Shown: positions 36,287 to 45,804 of the stretch, piece after piece
Numbering within the stretch: the first letter of the stretch is position 1
Layout of the letters: every line of letters starts with the position of its first letter
Origin: Oscillatoria princeps RMCB-10
GTDB lineage: Bacteria > Cyanobacteriota > Cyanobacteriia > Cyanobacteriales > Oscillatoriaceae
Direction: 5' to 3'
Assembly (NCBI GenBank): GCA_019359235.1
Contig: JAHHHT010000014.1
Location: 62,001 to 126,000, forward strand
DNA: 64,000 nucleotides
Notes under the pieces: model-generated
Seen by the model: only the letters and a program-made list of their open reading frames with translations
Databases searched by the model: none
What the model was told of the DNA's origin: nothing
Translations under genes and position numbers: made by a program

Positions 36287-37413
36287 TGAAGGAATTGCAG
36301 GATATTATTGAAGCTTTCCAGAAGCTGGAAAGTAGGGGTAAGACAGCAGCTCTCGCCACTCTTGTTAAGCTTCAGGGTTCCAGTTACCGGCAGCTGGGTG
36401 CCAGAATGCTTGTGACTGAAGAAGGTGCAGTGGCGGGATCTCTTAGCGGCGGCTGTCTGGAAGATGACGTTTTTGAGCGTGCTGGGGAGGTGATGCGATC
36501 GGGCAATCCGATTGCGGTCGAGTATGACACAAAAGCTGATCAGGATATCATTTGGGGGCTCGGACTTGGCTGTAATGGAATAGTGCGTATTCTGATTGAG
36601 TGTCTGACTCATGAAAGTCAAAGTCACATAAGATTTATTTCGGAGTGCTTCCACCGGCGACAGGTGGGAGTTGTCGCGACTGTATTCTCTGTCGAAGGCG
36701 AGTTGAGCGCGAAAGTTGGCGATCGCTTGATGCTTCGCCAAGATGATGATATTATTAGTAATATCGGAGATTGTGAGCTAGCCGGCGCTCTGCGGGAGGA
36801 GGCTTTAGAAGTTCTGGAAAACAGCCGGTCTAAAGTGAAACTGTACCCGCTAAAAGCTGGCAATGCTGAAGTTTTTATTGAAGTCATCCAGCCGCCCGTC
36901 CGGCTGTTACTTTTTGGTGCCGGTTCTGATGCTGTGCCCGTTGTCCGCTTTGCTAAAGAACTGGGATGGCAGGTAACGGTCATTGACAGCCGTCCTGCTT
37001 ACGCAACCTCAGCTCGGTTTCCTCTCGCAGATCGGGTTATTGTTGCCGGTGCGGAAACGATTGACCGGCACATTCAGCCAGACAGCCGCACGGTGGCTGC
37101 TGTTATGACGCATCACTATCTCCGCGACCTGGAAATACTTAACATACTTTTAACCTCTCCTTTGCGCTATGTAGGTCTTCTCGGTTCTAAGGGCAGAACC
37201 GAAAAGTTACTTGCCGAATTGCACGAAAAAGGAATTATAATAAAGGCAGAAAATCTGGCTCGCTTTTACAGTCCTGTAGGGCTGGATATAGGAGCGGAAA
37301 CGCCAGAGGAAATCGCCCTGGCTGTCATAGCTGAGATTCAAGCCGTTTTAGCCGGTCGCCAGGGGGGTTTTTTAAAGAGCCGGTGTGGGTCAATTCACCA
37401 GCAAATTGAGTGA
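36286..37413 (+). CDS. XdhC/CoxI-family maturation factor (PaoD-like)
   Basis: Proteins of this family bind the molybdenum cofactor, help its sulphuration and insert it into the catalytic subunit. The 375-residue protein has the XdhC N-terminal motif (ATLVKLQGSSYRQLGARMLV, SLSGGCLEDDVF) and a C-terminal Rossmann domain (VRLLLFGAGSDAVPVVRFAKEL, VIDSRPAYATSARFP, VMTHHYLRDLEIL, LLGSKGRTEKLL). It follows paoABC and should serve that enzyme. The ATG at 36286 abuts a MITE-like end; no clear ribosome binding site is present. A hairpin lies 10 bases after the stop. Confidence 0.92.
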   Translation: MKELQDIIEAFQKLESRGKTAALATLVKLQGSSYRQLGARMLVTEEGAVAGSLSGGCLEDDVFERAGEVMRSGNPIAVEYDTKADQDIIWGLGLGCNGIVRILIECLTHESQSHIRFISECFHRRQVGVVATVFSVEGELSAKVGDRLMLRQDDDIISNIGDCELAGALREEALEVLENSRSKVKLYPLKAGNAEVFIEVIQPPVRLLLFGAGSDAVPVVRFAKELGWQVTVIDSRPAYATSARFPLADRVIVAGAETIDRHIQPDSRTVAAVMTHHYLRDLEILNILLTSPLRYVGLLGSKGRTEKLLAELHEKGIIIKAENLARFYSPVGLDIGAETPEEIALAVIAEIQAVLAGRQGGFLKSRCGSIHQQIE

Positions 37414-37422
37414 GGCGCTACT

Positions 37423-37456
37423 GAGAAACCCGGTTTCTTAAAGAACCCGGGTTTCT
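37423..37456. terminator. GAAACC hairpin after the XdhC gene
   Basis: The arms GAGAAACCCGGTTTCTT and AAGAACCCGGGTTTCT form a stem ten bases past the stop codon. It is a family member of the dispersed hairpins and may stop or attenuate transcription before the nucleotidyltransferase gene. Confidence 0.55.
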
Positions 37457-37558
37457 GGCACTTACTCACCCGCCAGAAGATAAACTCTCTTCTCTTTCCT
37501 TGGCGCTCCTTCACGGCGGCGGTTCATTCAAAAAAATCACAACTTCTCACGCAGAGTG

Positions 37559-38200
37559 ATGAAAGACAGCTTTTCTCAAATTCCTCAAGAGAAAGAAAGC
37601 GATTTACCCGCTGTCGGGATCGTTATACTCGCAGCGGGAGCGTCAACTCGCATGGGGACGCCCAAACAGCTGTTGCTATATCAGGGGCGAAGCTTGCTCA
37701 GACATTCCGCAGAAGTGGCTGCTGCTTCCAGATGCCGGTCTGTTGCTGTCGTGCTGGGAGCTTCTGCCGGTTTGCTGCGAAATGCGGTCAGCCAATTATC
37801 CGTGCGGGTGGTAGAAAACGAGCAGTGGGCGGAGGGGATAAGTTCTTCTATTCGGAGTGGGATTGAAGCGTTGAATGCCGGCTCTCAAGAGCTAGAGGCA
37901 GTGGTGCTTATGCTTTGCGACCAGCCTTTCGTATCCGCCCAAAATATTAATAAGCTTGTCGAGACTTACTCTCTCACAGGTCAACCTATTGTCGCTTCAG
38001 AGTATGAGGGGACGTTAGGTGTGCCGGCCCTTTTCAGCCGGCGATTGTTTTCAGAACTGGCTAGTCTGAGAGGTGACAGGGGGGCTAAAGAGATTATTAG
38101 AAAATACAGCCAGTGTGTGGCTCGCATTCCCTTTCCGGAGGGAGCGGCAGACATTGATACGCCTGAAGACTATGAGCGGCTGTGGGAGATTAATGTTTAG
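37559..38200 (+). CDS. mocA: MocA-type molybdenum cofactor nucleotidyltransferase
   Basis: The protein begins with the MobA/MocA nucleotide motif IVILAAGASTRMGTPKQLL, of the LAAG-x-S-x-RMG-x-PKQ form typical of MocA cytidylyltransferase and not the DK form of MobA. The metal-binding motif is LMLCDQPFV, and the protein ends with IDTPEDYERL. It should convert Mo-molybdopterin and CTP to the MCD form required by PaoC-like enzymes. At 213 residues it has normal length. The ATG at 37559 is used; a GTG immediately before it is possible. It lies 145 bp after the XdhC gene in the same direction, completing the cluster. Confidence 0.88.
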   Translation: MKDSFSQIPQEKESDLPAVGIVILAAGASTRMGTPKQLLLYQGRSLLRHSAEVAAASRCRSVAVVLGASAGLLRNAVSQLSVRVVENEQWAEGISSSIRSGIEALNAGSQELEAVVLMLCDQPFVSAQNINKLVETYSLTGQPIVASEYEGTLGVPALFSRRLFSELASLRGDRGAKEIIRKYSQCVARIPFPEGAADIDTPEDYERLWEINV

Positions 38201-39238
38201 AGGGTGATTTTTTTTATTAAAACATGAACGCCTCGCTTTGTCTGGGAAATATTCAAAATTTGTTGCGGGACAAATTGGGAATTGGGCATTGGGAGCGTCT
38301 GATTGGGCACTGGGCACCCAGCTGTCTGGGCTAGTTTGTGCCCAATGGGGCACATTTCTTATTTCCGTAAGAAAGCATCTATACAAAACCCGCGTCTTGA
38401 GCGGTGGCGTTGTAAATACCATTCTTTCGGATGACCGGCCCTCCGGCGCGGGGAGCGCCCCCCTTTACGAGAGATTTGTCCCGAAAGGGTGCGGGGTGAA
38501 GTTTCACCTTGACTGACTGCTGAAGCCGTAGGTTTTACAGCCCCATGACAAACGCTCTTCGAGTAGGATAAAAACAGGTATCGATTGGCGAGTGCCGGCA
38601 TTAGCCCCCGGCGTGCCCCCCTAAATTGGGCAATCCCAACCGAGGAAAGCAAGCGTAAATAAGCGGATTGTGCGGGCTCTTGGGGTTTCACAGCAGTAGG
38701 GGCTGGCTTGTAGAGAGATGTCTGCTGGTGGCTTGCAAGGGCTTACTCACCCGAACTATCTGCTGGCAGTAAATATTATCTGGTAACCCGCCCCTGAGAT
38801 AAACCGGCCCCTACTGCCCCGTGGGAGTCACCCCGATCTTGACTGCAATGTGAAAGCAGTTTATCAAGCTGCAGAGACGCCACATGTTCCGTCTCTCAGG
38901 CTCCGGGGGGTTCTGCAGGGAAAATCTCAAAGCAAAGCTTAGGTTAAAATGCTACTACACAGAGATGAAAACCTTTAGCTCCGCATCGCAGACAATTCTG
39001 GTCGGTCTGCGTTCGGGCGATATTGCCGGCGGTGAGAGGAAAAGCCCAGACCTGCAACCCCCTGGTAGGGGCGGGTTCACGCTCAGATATTTCCAGCACA
39101 GCGCCGGACATGAATAAACCCGCCCCGCCCCCGCCGCCGCCCCCTGCGCCCCCCCGGTTTGTAGGGGCGGGCTGACCCCAGCTAGAAGGCAGACAACAAA
39201 AGATTGTAATCACCCCGCCCCCATCCGGAGGCTGAAAA
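38201..39238. other. 1-kb gap with GC-rich repeats, no supported gene
   Basis: Short inverted and direct GC-rich motifs are frequent. For example, CCGGCCCTCCGGCGCGGGGA lies near 38440, and GTAGGGGCGGGTT and GTAGGGGCGGGCT lie near 39064 and 39161 around a run of CCGCC. Open frames on both strands show no domains. The last bases (CCGGAGGCTGAAAA) are a good ribosome binding site for the kinase at 39239. Confidence 0.4.
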
Positions 39239-42200
39239 ATGAGCCGCCCAAGAACGCAACAAATTTTGCTCCTGCTCGATGACAAGGAAATCCAGTGCCA
39301 GCTGGCCAACTGCCTGAGCTACCGCTACCAGGTACTGCTCGCCGAAGAGGTGGCGAGTGGCTGGTTGGCCGGTGCGGCTGACTCCAATTTAGCGGCACTC
39401 CCCGCTTCCCTGCCGAGCTTCCACCTTTGCATTGCCGACAGTGGGGCTCTCGGCAGGCACGGGCCAAAAATCGCTGCCCTAAAAGCCGCCAGCGAGCCGG
39501 TATTTTTGCCGGTGCTGCTGGTTGCGGAACGCCCCCTGGCTTCGATGGGGGCGTCTGTGCTCGGAGGCGTGGCGGACGACGCGATCTGTGCCCCCATCGA
39601 GCCTGCCGAGCTGGAGTTGAGGGTGGAAAACCTGTTGCGGTGGGGGCGGCTGTCCGAGGAACTGAAACAGCTGAGTGCGTCGATGCCGGCTTTGGACTTC
39701 CGCTTGCTGGTGGAAAACGTCAGGGATTACGCGATTTTCATGCTGGACACCGCAGGAAAAGTGGTCAGCTGGAACGCCGGCGCTCAGCGCATTATGGGGT
39801 ATCGCTCAGAAGAGATTCTTGGCCAGCACTTCTCTTGCTTTTATCCCAAGCAAGACATTGAGTGCGGCAAACCGGAAAAAGAACTGCAGCTGGTACTCAC
39901 CGCCGGTCAGTGTGAGGACGAAGGCGTTCGCGTGCGCCCGGACGGGTCAAGGTTTTGGGCAAACATGACCATTACAGCCCTGCGAGACGAACAAGGGGAA
40001 TTGGTGGGCTATTCAGCGATCGTCCACGACTTGACCGAGCGCCGGCAGATCGAAGAAGAGCTGTGTCGGGCGAATCGCTCCCTGAGAGCCATTTGCGATT
40101 GCAGCCAAGCACTGGTGCGGGCAACAGAAGAGTCAGAGTTACTCAATGATATCTGCAGGATTATCGTAGAAACCGGCGGCTACCGCTTGGCCTGGGTCGG
40201 CTTTCCAGAAATGGACGCCTCATGTCGCGTGCACACCCAGTATGGCGAATCGCGCGGCTTTCTGGAATCTTTGCACGCAGAAATACTGTTGAGCTCGAAC
40301 GAATGCATTTCAAACGGCTTTAGCTGCCATCCCGCCGAAACCGCCATTCGCACCGGCTCCCCTTGCATCGTGCAAAACATCCTCACCGCTCCCGCCTGCT
40401 CTCCTTGGCGATCTGGGGCGCAAGCGCTCGGCTGCGCATCGGCAATTGCCCTGCCACTGATGGAGAGCGGGTTTGATGGGGTGCGGGAGAAAAACGCACA
40501 GGCTAACCCCCAGTGCTTCGGGGTTCTCACCATTTACGCCTGCGAACCGGACGCCTTTGACGTTTCGGAAGTCCAGCTGCTCAAAGAACTGGCATCCGAC
40601 TTAGCCTACGGGATCGTGGCGCTGCGCCGCCGCCACCAGCTGCGAGCCAAAGAAGCCGCGCTGCTGGAAAGCCAGCAGCGCTACCGGCAGCTCGTAGAGC
40701 TCTCTCCCGAAGCGATCGTGGTCTGCTCACAGGGGAAGATAGACTTGATCAATACTGCCGGTGTCAAACTGCTGGGTGCTGCCGGTTTCCAGGAGCTAAT
40801 CGGACAGCCCGTGATGGATTTCGTACATCCTGACTCGCAGGAAATATTCCAAGAGCGAATTAGAAAGGTCACAGAAGAAAAACAAGCCGTTCCTTTTATA
40901 GAAGAAACCTTTTTGCGCCTGGACGGCAGAGAAGTGAGCGTGGAGTCAGCCGTCACTCTTGTGGGCGACGCAAATTCGCCCGCCGTGCTAGTGGTCAGCC
41001 GCGACCTCACCGAGCGCAAGCAAATGGAAGAGGCGCTGCGAGCTTCAGAAGAACTGCACCGGCTCACCCTCAGCAAAATTTCCGAAGCAGTTTTTATTAC
41101 GGATAGCGCCGGAAACTTTACTTATATTTGTCCCAATGTTAACCTAATTTTTGAATACTCCCTTGAAGAAGTGCGAAAATTAGGCAACATTGCCCAGCTG
41201 CTAGGGGAGATGTTTTTTGATAAAAATCAGCTGGAGGCATCGGGAGAAATCCAGAATATCGAGCGGGAGGTCGCAGGCAAAACCGGCAAGCGGCGCACCT
41301 TGCTGGTGAGCGTGAAGCGCGTCGCCATCAAAGGGGGGACAGTGCTTTACACCTGCCGGGACATCAGCGACCGCAAGCGAACCGAAGAAGCGCTGCAGCG
41401 AAGTGAAGAACTGCTGAGAAAAGTATTAGAAACTCTCCCGGTAGGGGTGTGGGTCACAGACGAGCGCGGTCGAATCTTGCTAGAAAATCCAGCCGGCAAA
41501 CAAATTTGGGGCGGTGACGGTTTTGGATGGCCCTCGTTTCCGGGCGCGGTGCGGGAAGGGGATTTGGCAGGCGAGAGTGCCGGTGAAGAAACCGAAACGG
41601 CAGAATCCGGCTGTCGAGGTAACAGTCAAAAAGGCTTTTGGCAAAATCTCAAATTTTCTGACACCGGCTTGTCCGTAACAGCTGATCAGTGGGCGCTGAC
41701 TCGTGCGCTTGCCAAAGGGGAAACCTCAATCAATCAAATGATTGACATCGAAAGCGCTTCAGCGCTTCGCAAAACGATTTTGAACTCAGCTGTGCCGCTG
41801 CGGAACCTTTCGCAAGAGATATCCGGGGCGATTGTAGTCAATCAGGACGTAACCGAACTGAAGATGGCGCAGGAGGCGCTGCGAGAATCCAACCGGCGGA
41901 TTGCTAACATTCTGGAGAGCATTACGGACGCTTTTTTTGCCCTAGACCGGCAGTGGCGGCTCACCTATATCAACCGCCAAGCCGAGCAGATTATGCAGAA
42001 AAAGCGGGAAGAACTCCTGGGCAAAAACTTTTGGGAGGTGTTTCCAGAAACCGCCGGCTCCTTTTTCCTTGAACAGTACACGCGAGCTGTTGAAACAGGA
42101 CAAGCAGTCAGCTTTGAAGAATTTTACCAGCCCCTCAATATTTGGTTTGAAGTTCACGCCTACCCGGGTGAAGACGGACTGGCCGTTTATTTTCAAGATG

Positions 42201-44917
42201 TTACCGAGCGCATAGAGGCAGCCCAAGTGGCAGCCCGAGCCCAGGAGGCGCTGCGAGAGAGCGCCCACCAACTGCGAGCCGTCTTCGAGGCTGCTATGGA
42301 CGCAATGGTGATTGCGGATGACTCTGGCGAGTATTTAGCAGCTAACCCAGCAGCTGGGGAACTGTTCGGCTTGCCGCCCTCCGAACTCCCCGGACGCCAT
42401 CTTGTCGAGTTTGCAACTGGGCCGCTTTCGGAATTGGAGCAGCAGTGGAGGCAATTCCGGGAACTCGGGCGGGCAACCGGCGAGTTCCGCCTGCGGCGCA
42501 CAGACGGAACCGTCCGTTCGGTGGAGTATTCTGCGGTGGCCAACTTTCTGCCCGGTCGCCATCTTTCGGTGCTGCGGGACGTCAGTCACCGCGTGCGGAC
42601 AGAGGAGGAACTCAGGCAGTACCGCGAACAGCTAGAGGATCTGGTGGAGGCGCGAACCGAGGAACTGACTTTGGCCAACGAACAGCTGCAGCGGGAAATC
42701 GGCGAAAGAAAGCGGGTGGAGGCGGCGCTGCGAGAAAGCTCCGAGCAGCTGCGGACTTTGATTAACGCCATGCCCGACATTGTTTGCTTTAAGGATGAGT
42801 GCGGGCGGTGGCTTATGGCTAACCGGGCGATGCTGGAAGTTTTCCAGCTAGAAGGGCTCGATTACCGGGGTTTGAAGGATTCCCAGATTGCCGAATTCCA
42901 CAGTTTTTATCGGGATGCCTTGCTCACTTGCGAGCGGACAGATGAAGCCGCCTGGAGAAAAGGGACACTGTCTCGCGTAGAAGAAGTGATTCCCCAACCG
43001 GACGGAACTGCGAAAATCTACGACCTGATCGAAGTGCCTCTGTTCCACCCCAGCGGATCGCGAAAAGGGCTGGTCGTTCTCGGGCGCGACATCACGGAGC
43101 GCAAACAGGCAGAGGAAGAACTCAGCCGCTTGGCGTCGATTGTGGAGTCCTCGGACGACGCCATTGTTGGCAAGACGCTGGATGGGGTGATTGTTAGCTG
43201 GAATGCCGGTGCTGAGAAGATTTACGGTTACGCCACTTCTGAGGTGAAAGGGCGCTCCTCCTCTGTGCTAGCCCCACCCGACCATGAGGATGAAATGCCG
43301 CAAATTCTGGAAAGAATCAAGCAGGGAGGGCGACTGGAGCATTATGAAACCCTGCGGTTGCGGAAAGATGGCCAGAGCATCAACGTCGCCCTCACCATTT
43401 CTCCCATCTTTGACGCCGCCGGCAGGGTGACGGGCGTCTCAACCATTGCCCGCGACATCACCGACCGCAAGCGCATAGAAGCCGCCCTGGAACGACTGCG
43501 GCATCAAAACGAATTAATTTTAAATTCAGCGGGGGAAGGGATTTGCGGGTTAGACGCCCGGGGAAGAATAACGTTCGTCAATCCAGCGGCATCCAGAATG
43601 CTAGGATATGAAATTAAAGAACTCCTCGGTGAGGCGTTCCCCCCTGAGGGCGGGCGTTTTGAGTTCGGAGCGCTGAGCGAGCGGTTAAACAAACACAGTA
43701 ATGGCAGTGCCAAAGCTTCACCCTGTTCTGGGGAAACTCAACTCTCCCCCACCAAGCACTCTCCGATTTATGCCTCACTGCAGGACGGCTCCGCTCACCA
43801 CGTCACTGACGAACTTTTTTGGGGAAAGAATGGCTATTTTCCAGTTGAGTACGTCAGCACGCCGATTCGGGAGCAAGGCAAGATTGTCGGTGCGGTTGTT
43901 ACTTTTAAAGACATCACCGAACGTCTTGCCGTAGAGCGGATGAAGGATGAATTCATCTCAGTGGTGAGCCACGAACTGCGGACGCCCCTGACCTCAATGC
44001 GTGGTGCTTTGGGTCTGCTGGCGGCGGGGCTTCTGAATGACCAGCCCGATAAGGCTAAGCGCATGCTAGACATCGCGCTTTCCAACACCGAGCGCTTGGT
44101 GCGCCTGATCAACGACATCCTGGATCTGGAGCGCATGCAGTCGGGCAAGATCGTTATGGAGAAACAGCTGTGCGGTGCCGGCGAGCTAATGAAGCAGGCG
44201 GTCGAGGAAATGCAGGCGATGGCCCTCAAGGAGGGCGTCACCCTCTCGGTGCAGCCGATTCTGGGGCACCCACAAGGGCTGGCCCTCCAAGCCGACCGCG
44301 ACCGCATCGTGCAAGTCCTGACCAATCTGCTCAGCAATGCCATAAAATTTTCACCGGCGGGAACCAGAGTCTCCCTGACCGGCTTTGTCCGGGAGCAGCC
44401 CCAGGCCCCCTGCGAGCGGTGTGAGGGCGGCCACGGGGGGCCGCCGCTGCAAGAGGGCGGCCACGGGGGGCCGCCCCTGCAAGAGGGCGGCCACGGGGGG
44501 CCGCCGCTGCAAGAGGGCGGCCACGGGGGGCCGCCCCTACCGGCGCTCTTTGGGGGGAGCTGCCGTCAAGAGGGGGTCGCAGGCGAGCGTGCGGCCTGCG
44601 TGCGGCCTGCCGGCAGTGGCGGGACGCCTGCGGCAGGGGGAGATGGGGGGCAGGCATGGGGGCCTGCCCCTACAGAGTTGCTGATTGCTGTCGCTGACCA
44701 GGGGCGGGGCATCCCGGCGGAAAAGCTCGATACAATATTTGAGCGCTTTCAACAGGTGGACTCTTCCGACTCGCGAGCTTTCGGGGGCACCGGCCTGGGT
44801 CTGGCTATCTGCCGCAGTATCGTGCACCAGCACGGAGGTCGGATTTGGGCCGAAAGTACCTTGGGTCAGGGCAGCACCTTCTGCTTCACCCTGCCGCTCG
44901 CGCCAGGGAAAGCGTAG
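39239..44917 (+). CDS. Very large PAS/GAF sensor histidine kinase
   Basis: The 1892-residue soluble protein has, in order: a degenerate N-terminal receiver (1-135, Asp present but the Lys-Pro is Ala-Pro); PAS (about 155-270, VSWNAGAQRIMGYRSEEILG); GAF (285-460); then about eight further PAS domains (480-1560, e.g. VNTAGVKLLG-like, LTYINRQAEQIMQKKREELLG, VSWNAGAEKIYGYATSEVKG, FVNPAASRMLGYEIKELLGE) with a coiled coil near 1130-1170; HisKA (SHELRTPLT, near 1575); and an ATPase domain with N-box NLLSNAIKFSPAG, G1 DQGRGIP and G2 FGGTGLGLAIC. About 90 residues of Gly/Pro-rich repeat-derived sequence (near 1719-1812) split the ATPase domain between N- and G1-boxes. A CheY-like gene follows 500 bp downstream and is a likely partner. 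ATG with GGAGG upstream. Confidence 0.93.
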   Translation: MSRPRTQQILLLLDDKEIQCQLANCLSYRYQVLLAEEVASGWLAGAADSNLAALPASLPSFHLCIADSGALGRHGPKIAALKAASEPVFLPVLLVAERPLASMGASVLGGVADDAICAPIEPAELELRVENLLRWGRLSEELKQLSASMPALDFRLLVENVRDYAIFMLDTAGKVVSWNAGAQRIMGYRSEEILGQHFSCFYPKQDIECGKPEKELQLVLTAGQCEDEGVRVRPDGSRFWANMTITALRDEQGELVGYSAIVHDLTERRQIEEELCRANRSLRAICDCSQALVRATEESELLNDICRIIVETGGYRLAWVGFPEMDASCRVHTQYGESRGFLESLHAEILLSSNECISNGFSCHPAETAIRTGSPCIVQNILTAPACSPWRSGAQALGCASAIALPLMESGFDGVREKNAQANPQCFGVLTIYACEPDAFDVSEVQLLKELASDLAYGIVALRRRHQLRAKEAALLESQQRYRQLVELSPEAIVVCSQGKIDLINTAGVKLLGAAGFQELIGQPVMDFVHPDSQEIFQERIRKVTEEKQAVPFIEETFLRLDGREVSVESAVTLVGDANSPAVLVVSRDLTERKQMEEALRASEELHRLTLSKISEAVFITDSAGNFTYICPNVNLIFEYSLEEVRKLGNIAQLLGEMFFDKNQLEASGEIQNIEREVAGKTGKRRTLLVSVKRVAIKGGTVLYTCRDISDRKRTEEALQRSEELLRKVLETLPVGVWVTDERGRILLENPAGKQIWGGDGFGWPSFPGAVREGDLAGESAGEETETAESGCRGNSQKGFWQNLKFSDTGLSVTADQWALTRALAKGETSINQMIDIESASALRKTILNSAVPLRNLSQEISGAIVVNQDVTELKMAQEALRESNRRIANILESITDAFFALDRQWRLTYINRQAEQIMQKKREELLGKNFWEVFPETAGSFFLEQYTRAVETGQAVSFEEFYQPLNIWFEVHAYPGEDGLAVYFQDVTERIEAAQVAARAQEALRESAHQLRAVFEAAMDAMVIADDSGEYLAANPAAGELFGLPPSELPGRHLVEFATGPLSELEQQWRQFRELGRATGEFRLRRTDGTVRSVEYSAVANFLPGRHLSVLRDVSHRVRTEEELRQYREQLEDLVEARTEELTLANEQLQREIGERKRVEAALRESSEQLRTLINAMPDIVCFKDECGRWLMANRAMLEVFQLEGLDYRGLKDSQIAEFHSFYRDALLTCERTDEAAWRKGTLSRVEEVIPQPDGTAKIYDLIEVPLFHPSGSRKGLVVLGRDITERKQAEEELSRLASIVESSDDAIVGKTLDGVIVSWNAGAEKIYGYATSEVKGRSSSVLAPPDHEDEMPQILERIKQGGRLEHYETLRLRKDGQSINVALTISPIFDAAGRVTGVSTIARDITDRKRIEAALERLRHQNELILNSAGEGICGLDARGRITFVNPAASRMLGYEIKELLGEAFPPEGGRFEFGALSERLNKHSNGSAKASPCSGETQLSPTKHSPIYASLQDGSAHHVTDELFWGKNGYFPVEYVSTPIREQGKIVGAVVTFKDITERLAVERMKDEFISVVSHELRTPLTSMRGALGLLAAGLLNDQPDKAKRMLDIALSNTERLVRLINDILDLERMQSGKIVMEKQLCGAGELMKQAVEEMQAMALKEGVTLSVQPILGHPQGLALQADRDRIVQVLTNLLSNAIKFSPAGTRVSLTGFVREQPQAPCERCEGGHGGPPLQEGGHGGPPLQEGGHGGPPLQEGGHGGPPLPALFGGSCRQEGVAGERAACVRPAGSGGTPAAGGDGGQAWGPAPTELLIAVADQGRGIPAEKLDTIFERFQQVDSSDSRAFGGTGLGLAICRSIVHQHGGRIWAESTLGQGSTFCFTLPLAPGKA
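44423..44537. repeat. 30-bp in-frame tandem repeat inside a kinase ATPase domain
   Basis: Units start at 44423, 44453, 44483 and 44513 and encode GGHGGPPLQE repeated. The DNA unit (GAGGGCGGCCACGGGGGGCC, then 10 bases) is nearly invariant. A further palindrome of the GGGGCAGGC..GCCTGCCCC type lies at 44647-44670; its reverse complement, with one difference, occurs in the response regulator gene at 30330-30353. Confidence 0.9.
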
Positions 44918-45423
44918 GGGCACCGGGCACCGGGCACCGGGCACCGGGCACCGGGCATTGAGCCAAACAATCCATCCCCCATCCCCAATCCATGCATCCA
45001 CCCATCCCCACAGGAGATTGGTTTCAGGGACACCCCACACCTAACACCTAACACCTAACACTCAGGACTCGTTTAGCAATAGGTTCCCACCATCTCTGCC
45101 CTCAACCGCCGCCCGGCAGGGACGCTGTTAAACGCCTGCCCCTTTTAAGGATTGGTAGAAATTCTTAGTTTTTGTTCAGTATATTGGTAGCTAGCTGTGC
45201 AATCTCCCCGAGCGCCGGCTTATGGATGGACACAGAAGAAAACTGTAAATATACTAATCCGGGTTCTTGCTGTCCGCGTGCCGCACGCGCACCGGCAATC
45301 GCAGGCTGCCGGTGAACCTGCCCCCAGCACCGCACAAAGCAGACATGCTCAGGGGTGTACTTGCGCTGACTCAAGCAATGGACACATTTAAACGCATTTA
45401 AAAACCGACGAGGAAAAAAAACT
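44918..45423. other. Gap with 9-bp tandem repeat
   Basis: Immediately after the kinase stop, the 9-mer GGGCACCGG repeats about four and a half times (44918-44957). Near 45037-45062 is an ACACCTA-type heptamer or octamer run. No gene is seen; the last bases give the GAGGA ribosome binding site of the receiver gene. Confidence 0.6.
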
Positions 45424-45804
45424 ATGACAGCCAAGCGCATTCTGGTGATTGATGATGAAGACGATATCCGGGAAGTCGCCCAGCTCAGTTTGGAGATGGT
45501 GGGGGGATGGGAAGTCCTGACAGCCGGTTCGGGAAGCGAAGGAATCGACAAAGCGGAAGCCGAGCAGCCTGATGCTATCCTCCTGGATGTTATGATGCCT
45601 GATATGGATGGCCCTGCGACATACGCCCAGATGCAGCTGCGCAGCACGACTCAGAAGATCCCGGTGATTTTGTTAACCGCCAAGGTACAGGCTAATGACC
45701 AGCGCCGATTTGCTGAACTGGGAGTGGCGGGGGTGATTGCCAAACCCTTCGACCCCATGAGCCTAGCAGGTCAGGTGGCAAAAGTTCTCTCCTGGAGCTT
45801 GTAA
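45424..45804 (+). CDS. Stand-alone CheY-like response regulator
   Basis: This 126-residue single receiver domain has the acidic pair in VIDDEDDI, the phospho-acceptor in AILLDVMMPDMDG, the Thr in ILLTAK and the conserved lysine in AKPFDP. There is no output domain. It lies downstream of the giant kinase in the same direction and is the obvious candidate for phosphotransfer from it; its own output must be by protein contact. GAGGA precedes the ATG. Confidence 0.95.
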   Translation: MTAKRILVIDDEDDIREVAQLSLEMVGGWEVLTAGSGSEGIDKAEAEQPDAILLDVMMPDMDGPATYAQMQLRSTTQKIPVILLTAKVQANDQRRFAELGVAGVIAKPFDPMSLAGQVAKVLSWSL

